A stretch of DNA of 64,000 nt from Acidimicrobiia bacterium (GCA_021296345.1 JAGWAN010000026.1:1-64000), one strand, 5' to 3'; counted from the first letter of the stretch, positions 1 through 8,930 are shown. Translations and numbers: made by a program. Notes: a model not told the origin generated them from the letters alone.

Positions 1-1
1 G

Positions 2-814
2 GGGGGCGGCGTGGTCGGATTCTGGATGAGCACCCAGCACGCGTCTCTGCCCCTGGCCATGGCGGTGGGGGCGGGGGTGGGCGCCCTGTTCGCACTGATC
101 CCCGCCTACCTGGCCGTGACGCTGCGCGTCAACCTGATCGTGTCCGGTCTGGCGCTGGTGGTGACCGGCACCGGGTTTGCCAGCTTCGTCGGGAGCCTCA
201 ACGACTCGGCCCTGATCTACTCCCGTCCCGTCTCCAAGTTCGAGCCGGTCTTCGGGGAGGCGCTACGTGACCTGCCGCTGGTGGGTCCCCTGGTTCTGGG
301 TCACGACTGGTTGGTGTACATGTCGTGGGTGCTGGTGGCGCTGGCCGCCTTCTGGTTGTTCCGTACCCGGGCCGGCCTGGCTCTGCGAGCGGTGGGAGAG
401 GATCCCGCCACCGCCGACACGGTGGGTATCCCGGTGGGGGTCACCCGCTACGTTTACACGATGATCGGCGGCGCCGGCGCCGGGATGGGCGGCACCTACC
501 TGATGGCCGGCATCTTCTCGACCTACCAGCACGGGATATCGGCGGGCCTGGGCTGGATAGCGGTCGCCCTGGTCATCTTCGCCGGCTGGCGGCCCTGGCG
601 GGCCCTGGTCGCGGCCTACGTCTTCGGTGCCCTCCGCAACCTGGGCTTCACGCTGCAGATCCTCGGTGTGGACATTCCGCCAGACGTCCTGAACGTGTTG
701 CCGTTCTTCCTGACCATCGTGGCGCTCATGGTCATATCCGCCCGGCCCGCCGCCGCCCGCAGGTTCAGCGCTCCGTCAGCCCTGACCGTGCCGTACGCAC
801 GCGAGAGCCGCTGA
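2..814 (+). CDS. ABC transporter permease, BmpA-associated nucleoside/simple-sugar type (5'-truncated)
   Basis: Inner-membrane permease of the BPD_transp_2 family (RbsC/YufQ type), which moves nucleosides or simple sugars with a BMP-type lipoprotein. The protein is very hydrophobic, with about seven membrane segments visible. It contains the family hallmark RAVGEDPATADTVGI, the cytoplasmic loop that contacts the ATPase. A GTG sits at position 11, but the frame is open to the window edge. Family members have further N-terminal helices before the VSGLAL segment, so the true start lies outside. No partner gene of the system is inside the window. Family assignment is firm; the substrate is inferred from family only. 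Confidence 0.85.
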   Translation, partial: GGGVVGFWMSTQHASLPLAMAVGAGVGALFALIPAYLAVTLRVNLIVSGLALVVTGTGFASFVGSLNDSALIYSRPVSKFEPVFGEALRDLPLVGPLVLGHDWLVYMSWVLVALAAFWLFRTRAGLALRAVGEDPATADTVGIPVGVTRYVYTMIGGAGAGMGGTYLMAGIFSTYQHGISAGLGWIAVALVIFAGWRPWRALVAAYVFGALRNLGFTLQILGVDIPPDVLNVLPFFLTIVALMVISARPAAARRFSAPSALTVPYARESR

Positions 815-959
815 GGTGCCCACCCGTCCCGAAACAGACCGGCGACACCCTCTCGGGTCGATGATCGGAGGTCCTCAGGATGTCCAGCGGAGCCACATGA
901 CCGTTGCGGTCCACCGGATAAGGAAGATCGACTCACCACGATGGGACAGGAAGGGTGGA

Positions 960-1195
960 ACTTGTCACACCGCCGCTATATGTTGCCTATCGCCAAGCAC
1001 CTACACCGACCGATGACGCGAACCCGATCGGATCGGCCGGCCCGCAGGGAACATACAAGGCTTCGTGGAGCGACCGCCGACACCCGTCCTCGACCCGGGT
1101 ATGGCCGAACACGCTCCGAACCAACGGTGGTGGTGGCGAGGGAGGGCCCGGCGGGCGAAGCCCTGGCCGCGATTTTCGCGTTCCACGGGTAGCGG
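960..1195 (-). repeat. Dispersed intergenic repeat, copy C (inverted relative to copies A and B)
   Basis: The 815-1395 spacer holds no convincing gene. Much of it (about 960-1195) matches the reverse complement of 7395-7612. Shared blocks in order are TATCGCCAAGCACC, CCGATGACGCGAA, TCGGCCGGCCCG, GGGAACATACA and GCTTCGTGGAGCG, followed by a looser match through CATGGCCGA and GGGCCCGG. The copies differ by many substitutions and small indels, so the duplication is old. The rest of the spacer shows nothing I can name, apart from a short palindrome GGTTGGGGCCAACC beyond the isocitrate lyase stop. Confidence 0.75.
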
Positions 1196-1395
1196 GATCC
1201 CTATCGGGCGCCGGTCACTCGTCAAACGGCGAAGCCCGTAGCATCAACTTTCTCAGTCCGGGCAGGTCGCGGGCTGGACGCCGGTTGATCTCCTCCCAGG
1301 CGTTCGGGCCGTGTCAAACCCCACCCGTGAATGGTTGGGGCCAACCGGAGACAGTCAATGCGTGATCGGCTGTCAGCGCAGAACACCTATGGGGG

Positions 1396-2688
1396 TCAGT
1401 CGAACTGCTTGGACTCGGTCGACCCGACCATTGCCAGGGTGGAGGCTCGGCCACCTGTCGTTACCTGCATCACCTCGTCGAAGTAACCGGCGCCCACCTC
1501 GGCCTGGTGCTTGGTCGCGGTGTACCCGAATGACTCCGAGGCGATCTCGGTCTGCTGCAGCCGGCTGTAGGCCGTCATACCCGACAGGTCGTAGGACCTC
1601 GCCAGGTCGAAGGTGTGGTAGTTGAGCACATGCCACCCTGCCAGGGTGATGAACTGGAACTTGTAGCCCAGCGCGGCGATCCGATCCTGGAACGTGGCGA
1701 TCTGCTCGTCACTCAGGTGGTGCCTCCAGTTGAAGGACGGGGAGCAGTTGTAGGCCAGCGGCTTGCCCGGGAACCGAGCGTGGATCGCCTCCGCGAAGTC
1801 TGCAGCTTCCTCGATGTCCGGCCTCGAGGTCTCGAACCACAGTAGATCCGCCAGAGGAGCGTATGCCAGGGCCCTTTCCGTGGCGGCCTCCATCCCTCCC
1901 CGCACTCCGTGGTAACCCTCCGGAGTGCGCTCTCCGGTCAGGAACCTGCGGTCCCGTTCGTCCGCGTCGCTCATCAGGAGCCCGGCGTCGCGGGCATCGG
2001 TCCTCGCCATGATGATGGTGGGCACGTCCATCACGTCGGCTGCCAACCGCGCCGCGGTCAGGGTGCGGATGAACTGCGAGGTCGGGACCAGGACCTTCCC
2101 GCCCATATGCCCGCACTTCTTCTCGGAGGAGAGTTGATCCTCGAAGTGGACGCCGGCGGCTCCCGCCTCGATCAGCGCCTTCATCAGCTCGAAGGCGTGA
2201 ACGGGACCGCCGAATCCGGCTTCCGCATCGGCCACCACGGGGGCGAACCAGTCGATGCCGGTCTCGCCATTGATGGACGCGATCTGGTCGGCGCGGGTCA
2301 GGGCGTTGTTGATGCGCTTGACCGCGCTCGGCACGCTGCTGGACGGGTAGAGGCTCTGGTCCGGGTAGGTCTGCCCCGACAGGTTGGCGTCGGCCGCGAC
2401 CTGCCAGCCGCTCAAGTAGAGAGCCCTGAGCCCCGCACGGACCATCTGGACGGCCTGTGCCCCGGTCAGGGCGCCGAAGGTGCGGATGATGGGCTCGGTT
2501 TCCAGGAGTTCCCACAGCCGGCCCGCTCCGGCCCTGGCGATGCTGTGCTCGATCCTGAGGTTGCCCCGCAAGCGGAGTACGTCAAGAGCGGTGTACGGGC
2601 GCTCTATGCCCTCCCACCTTGCCTCCTGGTCCCAACGGGCTTGGAGAGCAGCTGCTCTCCCGAACCTGTTCCGGCCATTCGTAGACAT
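1396..2688 (-). CDS. aceA: Isocitrate lyase
   Basis: Cleaves isocitrate to glyoxylate and succinate, the first step of the glyoxylate shunt, in the cytoplasm. The 430-residue product carries the catalytic signature KKCGHMGGK at residues 190-198 (Cys192), the substrate loop GWQVAADAN at 94-102, TYPDQSLYP at 108-115 and a DAEAGFGG metal loop near 154. Length fits the short actinobacterial/enterobacterial class. I chose the ATG at 2688: GGACGGAG lies just upstream, and the 20 residues of upstream open frame do not resemble the family. It is transcribed divergently from a LysR regulator. No malate synthase is in the window, so the shunt is not complete here. Confidence 0.97.
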   Translation of the reverse strand: MSTNGRNRFGRAAALQARWDQEARWEGIERPYTALDVLRLRGNLRIEHSIARAGAGRLWELLETEPIIRTFGALTGAQAVQMVRAGLRALYLSGWQVAADANLSGQTYPDQSLYPSSSVPSAVKRINNALTRADQIASINGETGIDWFAPVVADAEAGFGGPVHAFELMKALIEAGAAGVHFEDQLSSEKKCGHMGGKVLVPTSQFIRTLTAARLAADVMDVPTIIMARTDARDAGLLMSDADERDRRFLTGERTPEGYHGVRGGMEAATERALAYAPLADLLWFETSRPDIEEAADFAEAIHARFPGKPLAYNCSPSFNWRHHLSDEQIATFQDRIAALGYKFQFITLAGWHVLNYHTFDLARSYDLSGMTAYSRLQQTEIASESFGYTATKHQAEVGAGYFDEVMQVTTGGRASTLAMVGSTESKQFD

Positions 2689-2814
2689 GGCTCCGTCCCT
2701 CCCGGGGTACCTATCTTGGACTGAAATGCGTTCCCGCCACCTGCGCATAGCGCTGCGATGGGATCGCTGCGGGTAAGCATGGTGGAGACAGGTGGAGTAT
2801 GCGGTGATTTCAGC

Positions 2815-2863
2815 GATAAAGCTAGCCTGTTTCTTCTGATCAAACTGATAGGCTATAGCTATC
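2815..2863 (-). promoter_or_regulatory. Candidate aceA promoter with an adjoining LysR-type palindrome
   Basis: In the aceA-LysR spacer the minus strand has TTGATC (2838-2843) and TTTATC (2815-2820) separated by 17 bases, a plausible -35/-10 pair for aceA. Immediately upstream of it, 2847-2863 reads GATAGGCTATAGCTATC, with perfect GATAG/CTATC arms. This suits a LysR-type dimer site controlling both divergent genes. The boxes are seen; the regulatory role is inferred. Confidence 0.35.
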
Positions 2864-2882
2864 GGCTCTCCCGGCGGTGTGA

Positions 2883-3800
2883 ATGGAGCTCAGAGAACTG
2901 GAGTCCTTCCTGGCGGCGGCTCGGATCGGCAGCTTCCGGGGAGCGGCCCGCGCCTCGTTCGTGAGCCAGCCATCGCTCAGCGCCCGTATCAGGTCGCTGG
3001 AACGTGATCTGCGTACCCCGCTCTTCCACCGCATGGGTAGAGGTGTTCGCCTGACCGAGGCCGGGGAGGCGTTCCTACCCTTCGCCGAGCGGGTTATCGA
3101 GTTCCTGGACAAAGGGCAGGAGGCAGTCCGCCAGACTCTGGACGAGCAGCAGGGAACCATCACCATCGGTTCGGCCCGCACCATCGGGACATACATGCTC
3201 CCGCCCACACTCGACCGCTTCCAGCGCCGCCACCCGCGGGTCTCGGCGAGGATACGGACCGGACGGTCGACCGATGTTCTCGCCATGATCGTCGACGGCG
3301 TGGTGGATGTCGGCCTGGCAAGGGGTCTGGTGCATCCGGATGTGCACTCGATCTACCTGTACGACGAGGAGATCGTCCTCGTGGCCTATCCCGACCACCC
3401 TTTCACGGAGAGAGGGTACGCCCGGATCTCGGAGGTGGCGCGCCAGCCCCTTATCCTCTACGACCCCAGCTCTACGTACTTTCTGCTCATCAACCAGGCC
3501 TGCCACGAGGCGGGCATCGTCCCGCAGATCGAGACCACCCTCGACAGCATCGAAGCCACCAAGCGCATGGTGGCGTTGGGACTCGGTATTTCCTTCCTGC
3601 CGCGCAGCGCCATCCGTGGCGAGGTCGAGATGGGAAGGCTATTCCCCATCGGGATGGCCGAGCAGCACCGCGTCTACCTGCCCACTCATGTTCTGGTACG
3701 GCGTGCCCAGCACTACAGCCCGCCGACGCTCGCCTTCCTAGAGCTGTTGCATGAACTCCACGGATGCGACCTGTCCGGCGTGGTCGGCAAGACGGGTTGA
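2883..3800 (+). CDS. LysR-family transcriptional regulator
   Basis: A 305-residue LysR-type regulator. An N-terminal winged helix-turn-helix (about residues 1-60, [19 protein letters not shown] then [16 protein letters not shown]) is followed by a linker helix. The C-terminal half is an effector-binding domain of the periplasmic-binding-protein fold ([15 protein letters not shown] onward). The ATG at 2883 gives the standard [10 protein letters not shown] start. It lies head-to-head with isocitrate lyase, 194 bases apart, the usual layout when the regulator controls its divergent neighbour. The effector cannot be read from sequence; an acyl-CoA or glyoxylate-linked signal would fit the neighbour. 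Confidence 0.93.
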   Translation: MELRELESFLAAARIGSFRGAARASFVSQPSLSARIRSLERDLRTPLFHRMGRGVRLTEAGEAFLPFAERVIEFLDKGQEAVRQTLDEQQGTITIGSARTIGTYMLPPTLDRFQRRHPRVSARIRTGRSTDVLAMIVDGVVDVGLARGLVHPDVHSIYLYDEEIVLVAYPDHPFTERGYARISEVARQPLILYDPSSTYFLLINQACHEAGIVPQIETTLDSIEATKRMVALGLGISFLPRSAIRGEVEMGRLFPIGMAEQHRVYLPTHVLVRRAQHYSPPTLAFLELLHELHGCDLSGVVGKTG

Positions 3801-3887
3801 GGAGTTCGCAGCTTTGGAGTAGGTCGGTGTGCCATGCCGTCCGACATACCCTCCATCATGCTGTGACCGGTTGCCTCCGGGGGAGGG

Positions 3888-4955
3888 TCACGCTGTGTCG
3901 GTGCTGTAGGCGAGCTCCTTCAGCCAGCGCCGGTACTCGACCGCCACCCGGTCGGAGCCCTTGATCTGGACCTCCGCCGACAGGTCCATCGGAAGCTCCT
4001 CCGGCCGCTGCGACTGCACGATGGGAAGGTCCTGGCCGATGACCAGCGCGTTGAAGTCGAGCATGTCGCGGTCGGTCTGCTCGTCCATCGAGTAGTCCCG
4101 GCCCATGAATGTGAAGCACCGGCAGGTCTTGCGGCCGGTGGGGCACACCGTGAAGAACAGCAGGTATCTCTGCTCGAGCTCGGGAATCCATTGATCGAGG
4201 AGTATCGTGTTCGGCATGAACAGGCGGTAGTCGATCTGGACTTCCACCGGCGCGCCGCCCGACTCGAGACCCTTGTTCTTCCCGGAGTCGGCAGGCTCGG
4301 CCATGTGGGGGTGTTCGAAGCGGAGTTCGTGACCCGCCCGGCCGATCCGGTGGTCCGGAACCTCCGGCTGGTCTCGGTCACCCAGCACTCCATCATGAAC
4401 CCAGGCGAAGTGGGCGAAGTCGACGTAGTTCTCGATCCGCCGCGGCATGGAGCATTTCCAGTCGTACGAAGGCACCTCGATGACCTTGAAGCCCGGATCG
4501 TCCCGGTAGGGGAACTCGGGGAGCGGGAATCGGGGCTTTCCTGACATGCATACCCAGATCAGGCCGGCCGCCTCGGCCGCCGCGTACCGGGCCAGCCGGG
4601 CCCGCTTGGGGATCCGGGTGCCGAAGCGGGATGGGATCTCCGTGCACATACCATCCGGTCCGTACTTCCAGCCGTGGTAGGCGCAGCGAAGGGAGTCGTC
4701 CTCCACCCAGCCGAGCGACAGGGCCGTACCCCTATGCACGCACAGGTCGCGAAAGGCGCGGACCTCGCCGTCCAGCCGGACCAGCACGATCTGCTCGTCG
4801 AGCAGCTTGGCCGAGATCGGCTTGTCCTCGCCCAGCTGCGAGGCGTATGCCACCGGATGCCAGTAGTCGGACAGCGCCTGGTAGAGACGCTCCTCGGCGG
4901 AGTGATCGAACCGTATCTCGTCCTCGGTCACGCTGTAATGGTCGGCAACGGTCAT
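3888..4955 (-). CDS. Rieske non-heme iron oxygenase, alpha subunit type
   Basis: Ring-hydroxylating or O-demethylating oxygenase component of the vanillate demethylase/phthalate oxygenase type. The Rieske [2Fe-2S] ligands are visible as C72-x-H74 and C91-x2-H94 (CVHRGT ... CAYHGWKYGPDG). The mononuclear iron site is NYVDFAHFAWVH (D179, H182, H187). Start ATG 4955 is preceded by GGAAGGAC; the longer upstream frame is unsupported. Length (355 aa) fits the group. No reductase or ferredoxin gene is adjacent, so electrons must come from elsewhere. It is divergent from an amidohydrolase across a spacer with an inverted repeat, so the two may serve one N-heterocycle or aromatic pathway. Confidence 0.93.
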   Translation of the reverse strand: MTVADHYSVTEDEIRFDHSAEERLYQALSDYWHPVAYASQLGEDKPISAKLLDEQIVLVRLDGEVRAFRDLCVHRGTALSLGWVEDDSLRCAYHGWKYGPDGMCTEIPSRFGTRIPKRARLARYAAAEAAGLIWVCMSGKPRFPLPEFPYRDDPGFKVIEVPSYDWKCSMPRRIENYVDFAHFAWVHDGVLGDRDQPEVPDHRIGRAGHELRFEHPHMAEPADSGKNKGLESGGAPVEVQIDYRLFMPNTILLDQWIPELEQRYLLFFTVCPTGRKTCRCFTFMGRDYSMDEQTDRDMLDFNALVIGQDLPIVQSQRPEELPMDLSAEVQIKGSDRVAVEYRRWLKELAYSTDTA

Positions 4956-5005
4956 ATCGTCCTTCCCTTCCCGCACGCGGATGCCAGGCCCGGCGCCGAG
5001 TCTAC

Positions 5006-5053
5006 GAACCTTAGGCTCAGGCCACCATCTGGGGCGTTCTGAACCTAAGGTCC
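5006..5053. promoter_or_regulatory. Inverted repeat between the divergent Rieske and amidohydrolase genes
   Basis: GAACCTTAGGCTCAG (5006-5020) and CTGAACCTAAGGTCC (5039-5053) are inverted copies matching at 13 of 15 positions around an 18-base spacer. The position in a divergent promoter region suggests a regulator site. However, the same core (GAACCTNAGGTTCAG) recurs at 6541, 6647 and 7331 inside the dispersed repeats, so it may instead be a piece of that repeat family. Confidence 0.45.
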
Positions 5054-5121
5054 GCCCGACACGACGAACCGCGCCGGACCGGGCAGAGCCCGACGGTGAT
5101 CGGAGGGCTGCTGAGAGGAAC

Positions 5122-6507
5122 ATGGCACCGTTAGAACGAGCCCCGCGTTGTGACCTGTTACTCGATGGCGGAACCTTGGTGACCCTCGATCCGGCTCGGC
5201 CAGTGGTCGAAAACGGGTTCGTGGCGATCTCGGGCGAGCGGATCGTGGGAGTCGGGGAATCGAGCGCATCCCCGGAGTACCGGGCCGACCGTGTGATCTC
5301 GTGCCGCGGCCGGCTGCTGATGCCAGGCCTGGTCGACTGCCACAACCACCTCTTCCAGTCGCTGGGGCGATCCCTGGGCGAGGGTCTTCCCGGCTGGGAA
5401 TGGCTGAGCAGGTTCATGTGGCCCTACGCCGGCGCGATCACGCCGGAGGAGACCATTGCGGCGGTGTACCTGGCAGCGGTGGAGGCCGCCCTGGCCGGTA
5501 CCACCAGCCTGCTGGATCATCACTACGGCCGCACCGATCAAGAGACCACCCTGGCGGTGGCGGCCGCCTTGGAGGACGTCGGTCTCAGGGGGGTGGTGGC
5601 GCGCGGCGTCACGGGTGGCTACACCGCGCTGGCCGAGCACCAGGGCCTGCCCCGGGAGGCATTCACGGGCAGCGACCGAGAGGAACTCGACATCACCGAG
5701 GCGTGTATCGAGGCCCGGCCTCCCGGATCCCGGGTGGCAGTTTGGCCCGGCCCCATCAACACCGTCTACACCGGCCAGGACCTGCTGGTCGCAGCGGTCG
5801 AGACGGCCCGCCGGTATGGGACTGGCTGGCACACCCATCTCAGTGCCCCCAGGAGCGATCCCGATGTCTACCGGGAGGCGTACGGGGTTCGTCCGGCCAT
5901 CTGGCTCGAAAGCCAGGGCCTGCTCGGCCCCGATGCCGTGCTGGCCCACGCCACCTGGCTCGATGAGGCAGAAATCGAGGCCATCGGTTCGACCAGGTCC
6001 GCGGTGGTGCACTGCCCGATGTCCAACCAGTACGTCCCCTACGGAGTGATGCCCATGAGGCAACTCCTGGACGCCGGCGCCACCGTCGGGATGGGTACCG
6101 ACGGCTCCACCTGCGGCCATCGCCAGGACCTCTTCGAGAACATGAAGATGCTGGTGCTCATGCACCGGTTGGCGGAGCTCGAACCCACAGCTTCGTCAGC
6201 AGCCGAGTCCTTGCGTATCGCCACCGTCGGCGGGGCCACGGCCCTGGGCATCGACGCAGGGCGCTTGGTCCCCGGGGCGCTAGGGGATGTGATCGTGATC
6301 GACGCCACCCGACCCCACCTCACCCCGGCTCACGACCCGCGGGCCGCCTTGGTCTACGCCGCCCGGGGCAGCGACGTGACCATGAGCATCGTGGGCGGAG
6401 AGGTCATTGTGGAGGACGGACGCTGCACTCGAGTGGACCAGGATGAGCTGATCGCAGAAGCCCGAGCAAGGTCGGTGGAGCTGATCGGCCGGATCGGCCT
6501 GGTATAG
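5122..6507 (+). CDS. Metal-dependent amidohydrolase, deaminase/chlorohydrolase (SsnA/AtzA/8-oxoguanine deaminase) group
   Basis: A 461-residue COG0402-type amidohydrolase expected to hydrolyse an amino or other leaving group on an N-heterocycle. Metal ligands are visible: DCHNH (H74, H76), HTHLS (H237, H239), HATWL (H276) and GMGTDGSTC (D327). The C-terminal beta-sandwich ends ...ELIGRIGLV. The ATG at 5122 follows GAGAGGAAC; the 47 upstream codons lack family similarity. It is divergent from the Rieske oxygenase. The last codons and the 3' flank belong to a repeat, a second copy of which lies at 7261. Substrate is not resolvable; guanine-like bases or an s-triazine-like ring are family precedents. 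Confidence 0.9.
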   Translation: MAPLERAPRCDLLLDGGTLVTLDPARPVVENGFVAISGERIVGVGESSASPEYRADRVISCRGRLLMPGLVDCHNHLFQSLGRSLGEGLPGWEWLSRFMWPYAGAITPEETIAAVYLAAVEAALAGTTSLLDHHYGRTDQETTLAVAAALEDVGLRGVVARGVTGGYTALAEHQGLPREAFTGSDREELDITEACIEARPPGSRVAVWPGPINTVYTGQDLLVAAVETARRYGTGWHTHLSAPRSDPDVYREAYGVRPAIWLESQGLLGPDAVLAHATWLDEAEIEAIGSTRSAVVHCPMSNQYVPYGVMPMRQLLDAGATVGMGTDGSTCGHRQDLFENMKMLVLMHRLAELEPTASSAAESLRIATVGGATALGIDAGRLVPGALGDVIVIDATRPHLTPAHDPRAALVYAARGSDVTMSIVGGEVIVEDGRCTRVDQDELIAEARARSVELIGRIGLV

Positions 6508-6840
6508 CCCCTTCGACCGCGGCCACACCGGCTACCGGGCGAACCTAAGGTTCAGGGCGTCATTGGTGGTGCGGTGTTCCTGAGGTTTAGGACGTCATAC
6601 ATGACGCTCTCTGCCTCAAGAACCCGACGGGTCGGCAGCAGCGGCGAACCTGAGGTTCAGGGCGTCATTGGTGGTGCGGTGTTCCTGAGGTTTAGGACGT
6701 CATATAGGACGCTCTCTGCCTCAAGAACCGCTAGACGCCGCGGGTCGCCAAAACCGGTGCTCCGCAGGAGGGCATCCCGCCACCACCTGTCCGGGGTCCT
6801 TGGGGCCTGGATCGGCCATGCCCGGCCGGGTGGAGAGAAC
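6490..6840 (+). repeat. Dispersed intergenic repeat, copy A, with an internal 105-bp tandem duplication
   Basis: The 6508-6940 spacer is mostly repeat. Two nearly identical units begin at 6539 and 6644 (period 105). Each runs GCGAACCTNAGGTTCAGGG, TGGTGGTGCGGTGTTCC, TGAGGTTTAGGACGTCATA and ends CTCTGCCTCAAGAACC. After them come TAGACGCCG, AAACCGGTGCTCCGCA and GGATCGGCCATGCCCGGCC, which also occur in the same order in copy B (7261-7612). The start overlaps the final codons of the amidohydrolase gene. Nothing in it looks coding. Confidence 0.85.
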
Positions 6841-6940
6841 CTTACAGCTGTGAAAGTGAAGATAACATCTTCTGACAACGACTGTCATCAGAGCATGGTA
6901 GAGTAGGATCAGAAGTCAGTAAGCAGGAGGAACGGCCACG

Positions 6941-7123
6941 ATGTCCTCTCCAGCCACCGAGAGTTATGCAGAAGCTGTTGCGGCACGAGCCGAAGCAGCG
7001 AGCGAGGCCAAGATCGAGAAGGCAATCAGCAACCAGACGAAGTGGATCATCACCACCCTGGCCGCAGCCTCGATCGGGATCGTGAGCATCGTCATCACCG
7101 TGGTAATTGCTCTGGCCGACTAG
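6941..7123 (+). CDS. Small single-span membrane protein, unknown function
   Basis: A 60-residue product with a charged, Ala/Glu-rich amphipathic N-terminal half (about residues 8-30, likely helical or coiled coil) and one C-terminal membrane segment (WIITTLAAASIGIVSIVITVVIALAD). A strong AGGAGG lies 10 bases before the ATG. Upstream, 6873-6887 is an inverted repeat TGACA-N5-TGTCA that could be an operator. It sits between two copies of the dispersed repeat, with no co-directional partner closer than 2 kb. I do not recognise the family. The ribosome site and clean topology argue that it is real. Confidence 0.65.
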   Translation: MSSPATESYAEAVAARAEAASEAKIEKAISNQTKWIITTLAAASIGIVSIVITVVIALAD

Positions 7124-7260
7124 AAGATCACGGATGGCCGGCGAGCATCACTGCCTTCCCGGCTCGTAACCTCCCCGCACGAGACAGCACCCCGCCACCC
7201 GGACACAGTCGATCCCGTATGGCGTGTTGTCCAACTCCGACCCGACCGCTACACCCGTCT

Positions 7261-7612
7261 GAGGCGGATCTGATCGGCCGGATCGGCCTGGCATAGCCCC
7301 TTCGACCGCGGCCACACCGGCTGCCGGGCGAACCTCAGGTTCAGGACGTCATATATGACGTCCTCTGCCTCAAGAACCGTTAGACGCCGAAGGTCGCGAA
7401 AAACCGGTGCTCCGCACCGGGCCCACCCCCGCCTCCACCTGTCCGATTTGGCAGCGTGGATCGGCCATGCCCGGCCTGGTGCCGGGCAATCGGCGTGCGC
7501 TCCACGAAGCTCTGTATGTTCCCTCGGGCCGGCCGAACCGATCGGTTTCGCGTCATCGGCCGGCATCCGGTGCTTGGCGATAGTCAACGTATATCGGAGC
7601 TGTGACGTTTTC
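7261..7612 (+). repeat. Dispersed intergenic repeat, copy B, including a pseudo-copy of the amidohydrolase 3' end
   Basis: The 7124-7659 spacer contains no convincing gene. From 7261 the sequence CTGATCGGCCGGATCGGCCT, TAGCCCCTTCGACCGCGG, CCACACCGGCT repeats the last codons, stop and 3' flank of the amidohydrolase at 6480-6535. It continues as copy A does. At 7343-7364 it has a perfect 22-base palindrome centred on CATATATG. Its distal part (7395-7612) is the inverted partner of copy C at 960-1195. The three copies have diverged and lost different pieces. Confidence 0.82.
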
Positions 7613-7659
7613 AACCCTTGCCGAAGAGAACGCCAAAAAAATCCGGGGCGGCGTTGGGG

Positions 7660-8610
7660 CTAGGTGGACCACACCCTCTTGAAGAGGTTTATCCAGTTGT
7701 GGCCCATGATGCCGGCGATGGCGCCGGACGGATAGCCCCGCCGGACCATCTCTTGGCGTATGCGCGGAATCTGGTTGGGAGAGGTCAGGTCGACGAGTCG
7801 GGGGTCGGCATCCATCGGGTAGTCCTCGACGGTCCACGCTCCGGACGCGATCATGCGCTCGACCATCTCCATACCCGACTCGCAGAAGTCCAGCCCCAGG
7901 CCCACCTGATCGGGTCCGATCATGTCCACCAGGTAGTCGATGTGATCTACCAGGTCCGACACCGTGGCGCCCTTGCCACCCGGCTTCACGAAGGCCGGGA
8001 AGGTGACGACCCCGACCAGACCGCCCAGGTCGGCAACCGCCCTTATCTGCTCATCATCGATGTTGCGGCGGTGGGGGGTGAGCGCGGCGGGATTGGAGTG
8101 GGAGAACACCGGCGGCGCCGAAGTGACCCGCATGGCGTCCATCGTGGTGCGGCGCCCGGTGTGGGAGAGGTCCACCACGATCCCGAGCCGGTTCATCTCC
8201 CGTATCGCCCACCGCCCGAACGCGGTGAGCGGACCATCCTCGCCGCTCAGGCATCCGTCGCCCAGCGGGTTGGCGAAGTTGTAGCAGAGCTGCACCATCC
8301 GGAGTCCCAGGCGGTGGAAGATCTCGTAATTGGACAGATCCTCGCCGAGGGGGCTGCCGTTCTGGAAGTGGATGATCACTCCCAGCTTGCCGGGACTGGG
8401 GAACCGGTCGAAGTCGGAGGGTTCGGTGACCGCCACCAACCGGTCGTCCCGGTCGATCCAGCGGGTCCATTGCTCAAGCAGCTGCTGCGTCTCGGAAGGG
8501 GTCTCCCAGTTGGCCACGGTCGGCGCCCCAATGTCGACCCCCCCGTCGATGTAGAGGGCCCACGCTTCAGGATCAGTCATCAGCGGACAGACCGCGTCCA
8601 CAACCGTCAT
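7660..8610 (-). CDS. Membrane dipeptidase family protein (renal dipeptidase-like, peptidase M19)
   Basis: Zinc-dependent dipeptidase fold (TIM barrel) that cleaves dipeptides, including those with a D-residue, and some cyclic amides. Family landmarks are RMVQLCYNFANPLGDGC, VDLSHTG and FSHSNP (two zinc-ligand histidine regions), GLGLDFCES near the C terminus, and the terminal GHNW loop. Start ATG 8610 has AGGTGG eight bases upstream; the longer frame reads into IS relic sequence. The product (316 aa) lacks a signal peptide, so it is probably cytoplasmic. It faces away from the peptide transporter operon beginning at 9179, but a role in peptide use fits the neighbourhood. Confidence 0.9.
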   Translation of the reverse strand: MTVVDAVCPLMTDPEAWALYIDGGVDIGAPTVANWETPSETQQLLEQWTRWIDRDDRLVAVTEPSDFDRFPSPGKLGVIIHFQNGSPLGEDLSNYEIFHRLGLRMVQLCYNFANPLGDGCLSGEDGPLTAFGRWAIREMNRLGIVVDLSHTGRRTTMDAMRVTSAPPVFSHSNPAALTPHRRNIDDEQIRAVADLGGLVGVVTFPAFVKPGGKGATVSDLVDHIDYLVDMIGPDQVGLGLDFCESGMEMVERMIASGAWTVEDYPMDADPRLVDLTSPNQIPRIRQEMVRRGYPSGAIAGIMGHNWINLFKRVWST

Positions 8611-8718
8611 ATCGATCCACCTGTAGAGATTCCTCGGTACCGGGCCTGACGATAGGCCCTTCCGGTCGCCGGATTGTACAGAAATGGGCATGCGGCTGTG
8701 TGGCTCTCGTGGTCATCC

Positions 8719-8930
8719 GCCCGTTCGTTCGGTGGCTGATATCCGATCGTGGAGTGGACCGGGCGGGGTTGTAGCAGACGTTGATCCACCATCGAATCAG
8801 AGGGGGAAGTTGGTGCCGCTTCTTGCAGTCGGTCCGGTTGAGGAATTCCGTTTGAGGGTCCTATAAAAACGACTCGGTAGCGGCGTCGGTCCCAGCACAC
8901 ATTCGTTGCGCCCTCCCATTGATTGGCGGA
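8719..8930 (-). pseudogene. Relic of an IS3-type transposase (integrase catalytic domain C-terminus)
   Basis: Reading the minus strand of the 8611-9178 spacer in successive frames gives CAGTDAATESF, then TEFLNRTDCKKR, then WWINVCYNPARS, and after a frameshift VHSTIGYQPPNER. These match in order the end of IS3/IS150-type OrfB (GxxxDNAxxESF, LKTEFxxR, WIxxYNxxRxHSxxGYxxPxE), including the final catalytic Glu. An in-frame stop follows ESF and at least one frameshift is present. No terminal repeats or 5' part remain. The rest of the spacer (8931-9130) shows nothing I can assign. Confidence 0.7.

Noticed and set aside
1311-1365. GGTTGGGGCCAACC palindrome as the aceA terminator
   Set aside because: Very small loop and no T run; no more than a chance palindrome.
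1909-2724. 271-codon plus-strand frame over aceA
   Set aside because: Antisense shadow of a certain isocitrate lyase gene, without a domain.
6539-6728. Two 105-bp units considered as a CRISPR array
   Set aside because: Only two units, near identical throughout with no spacer-like variable part, and no cas genes.
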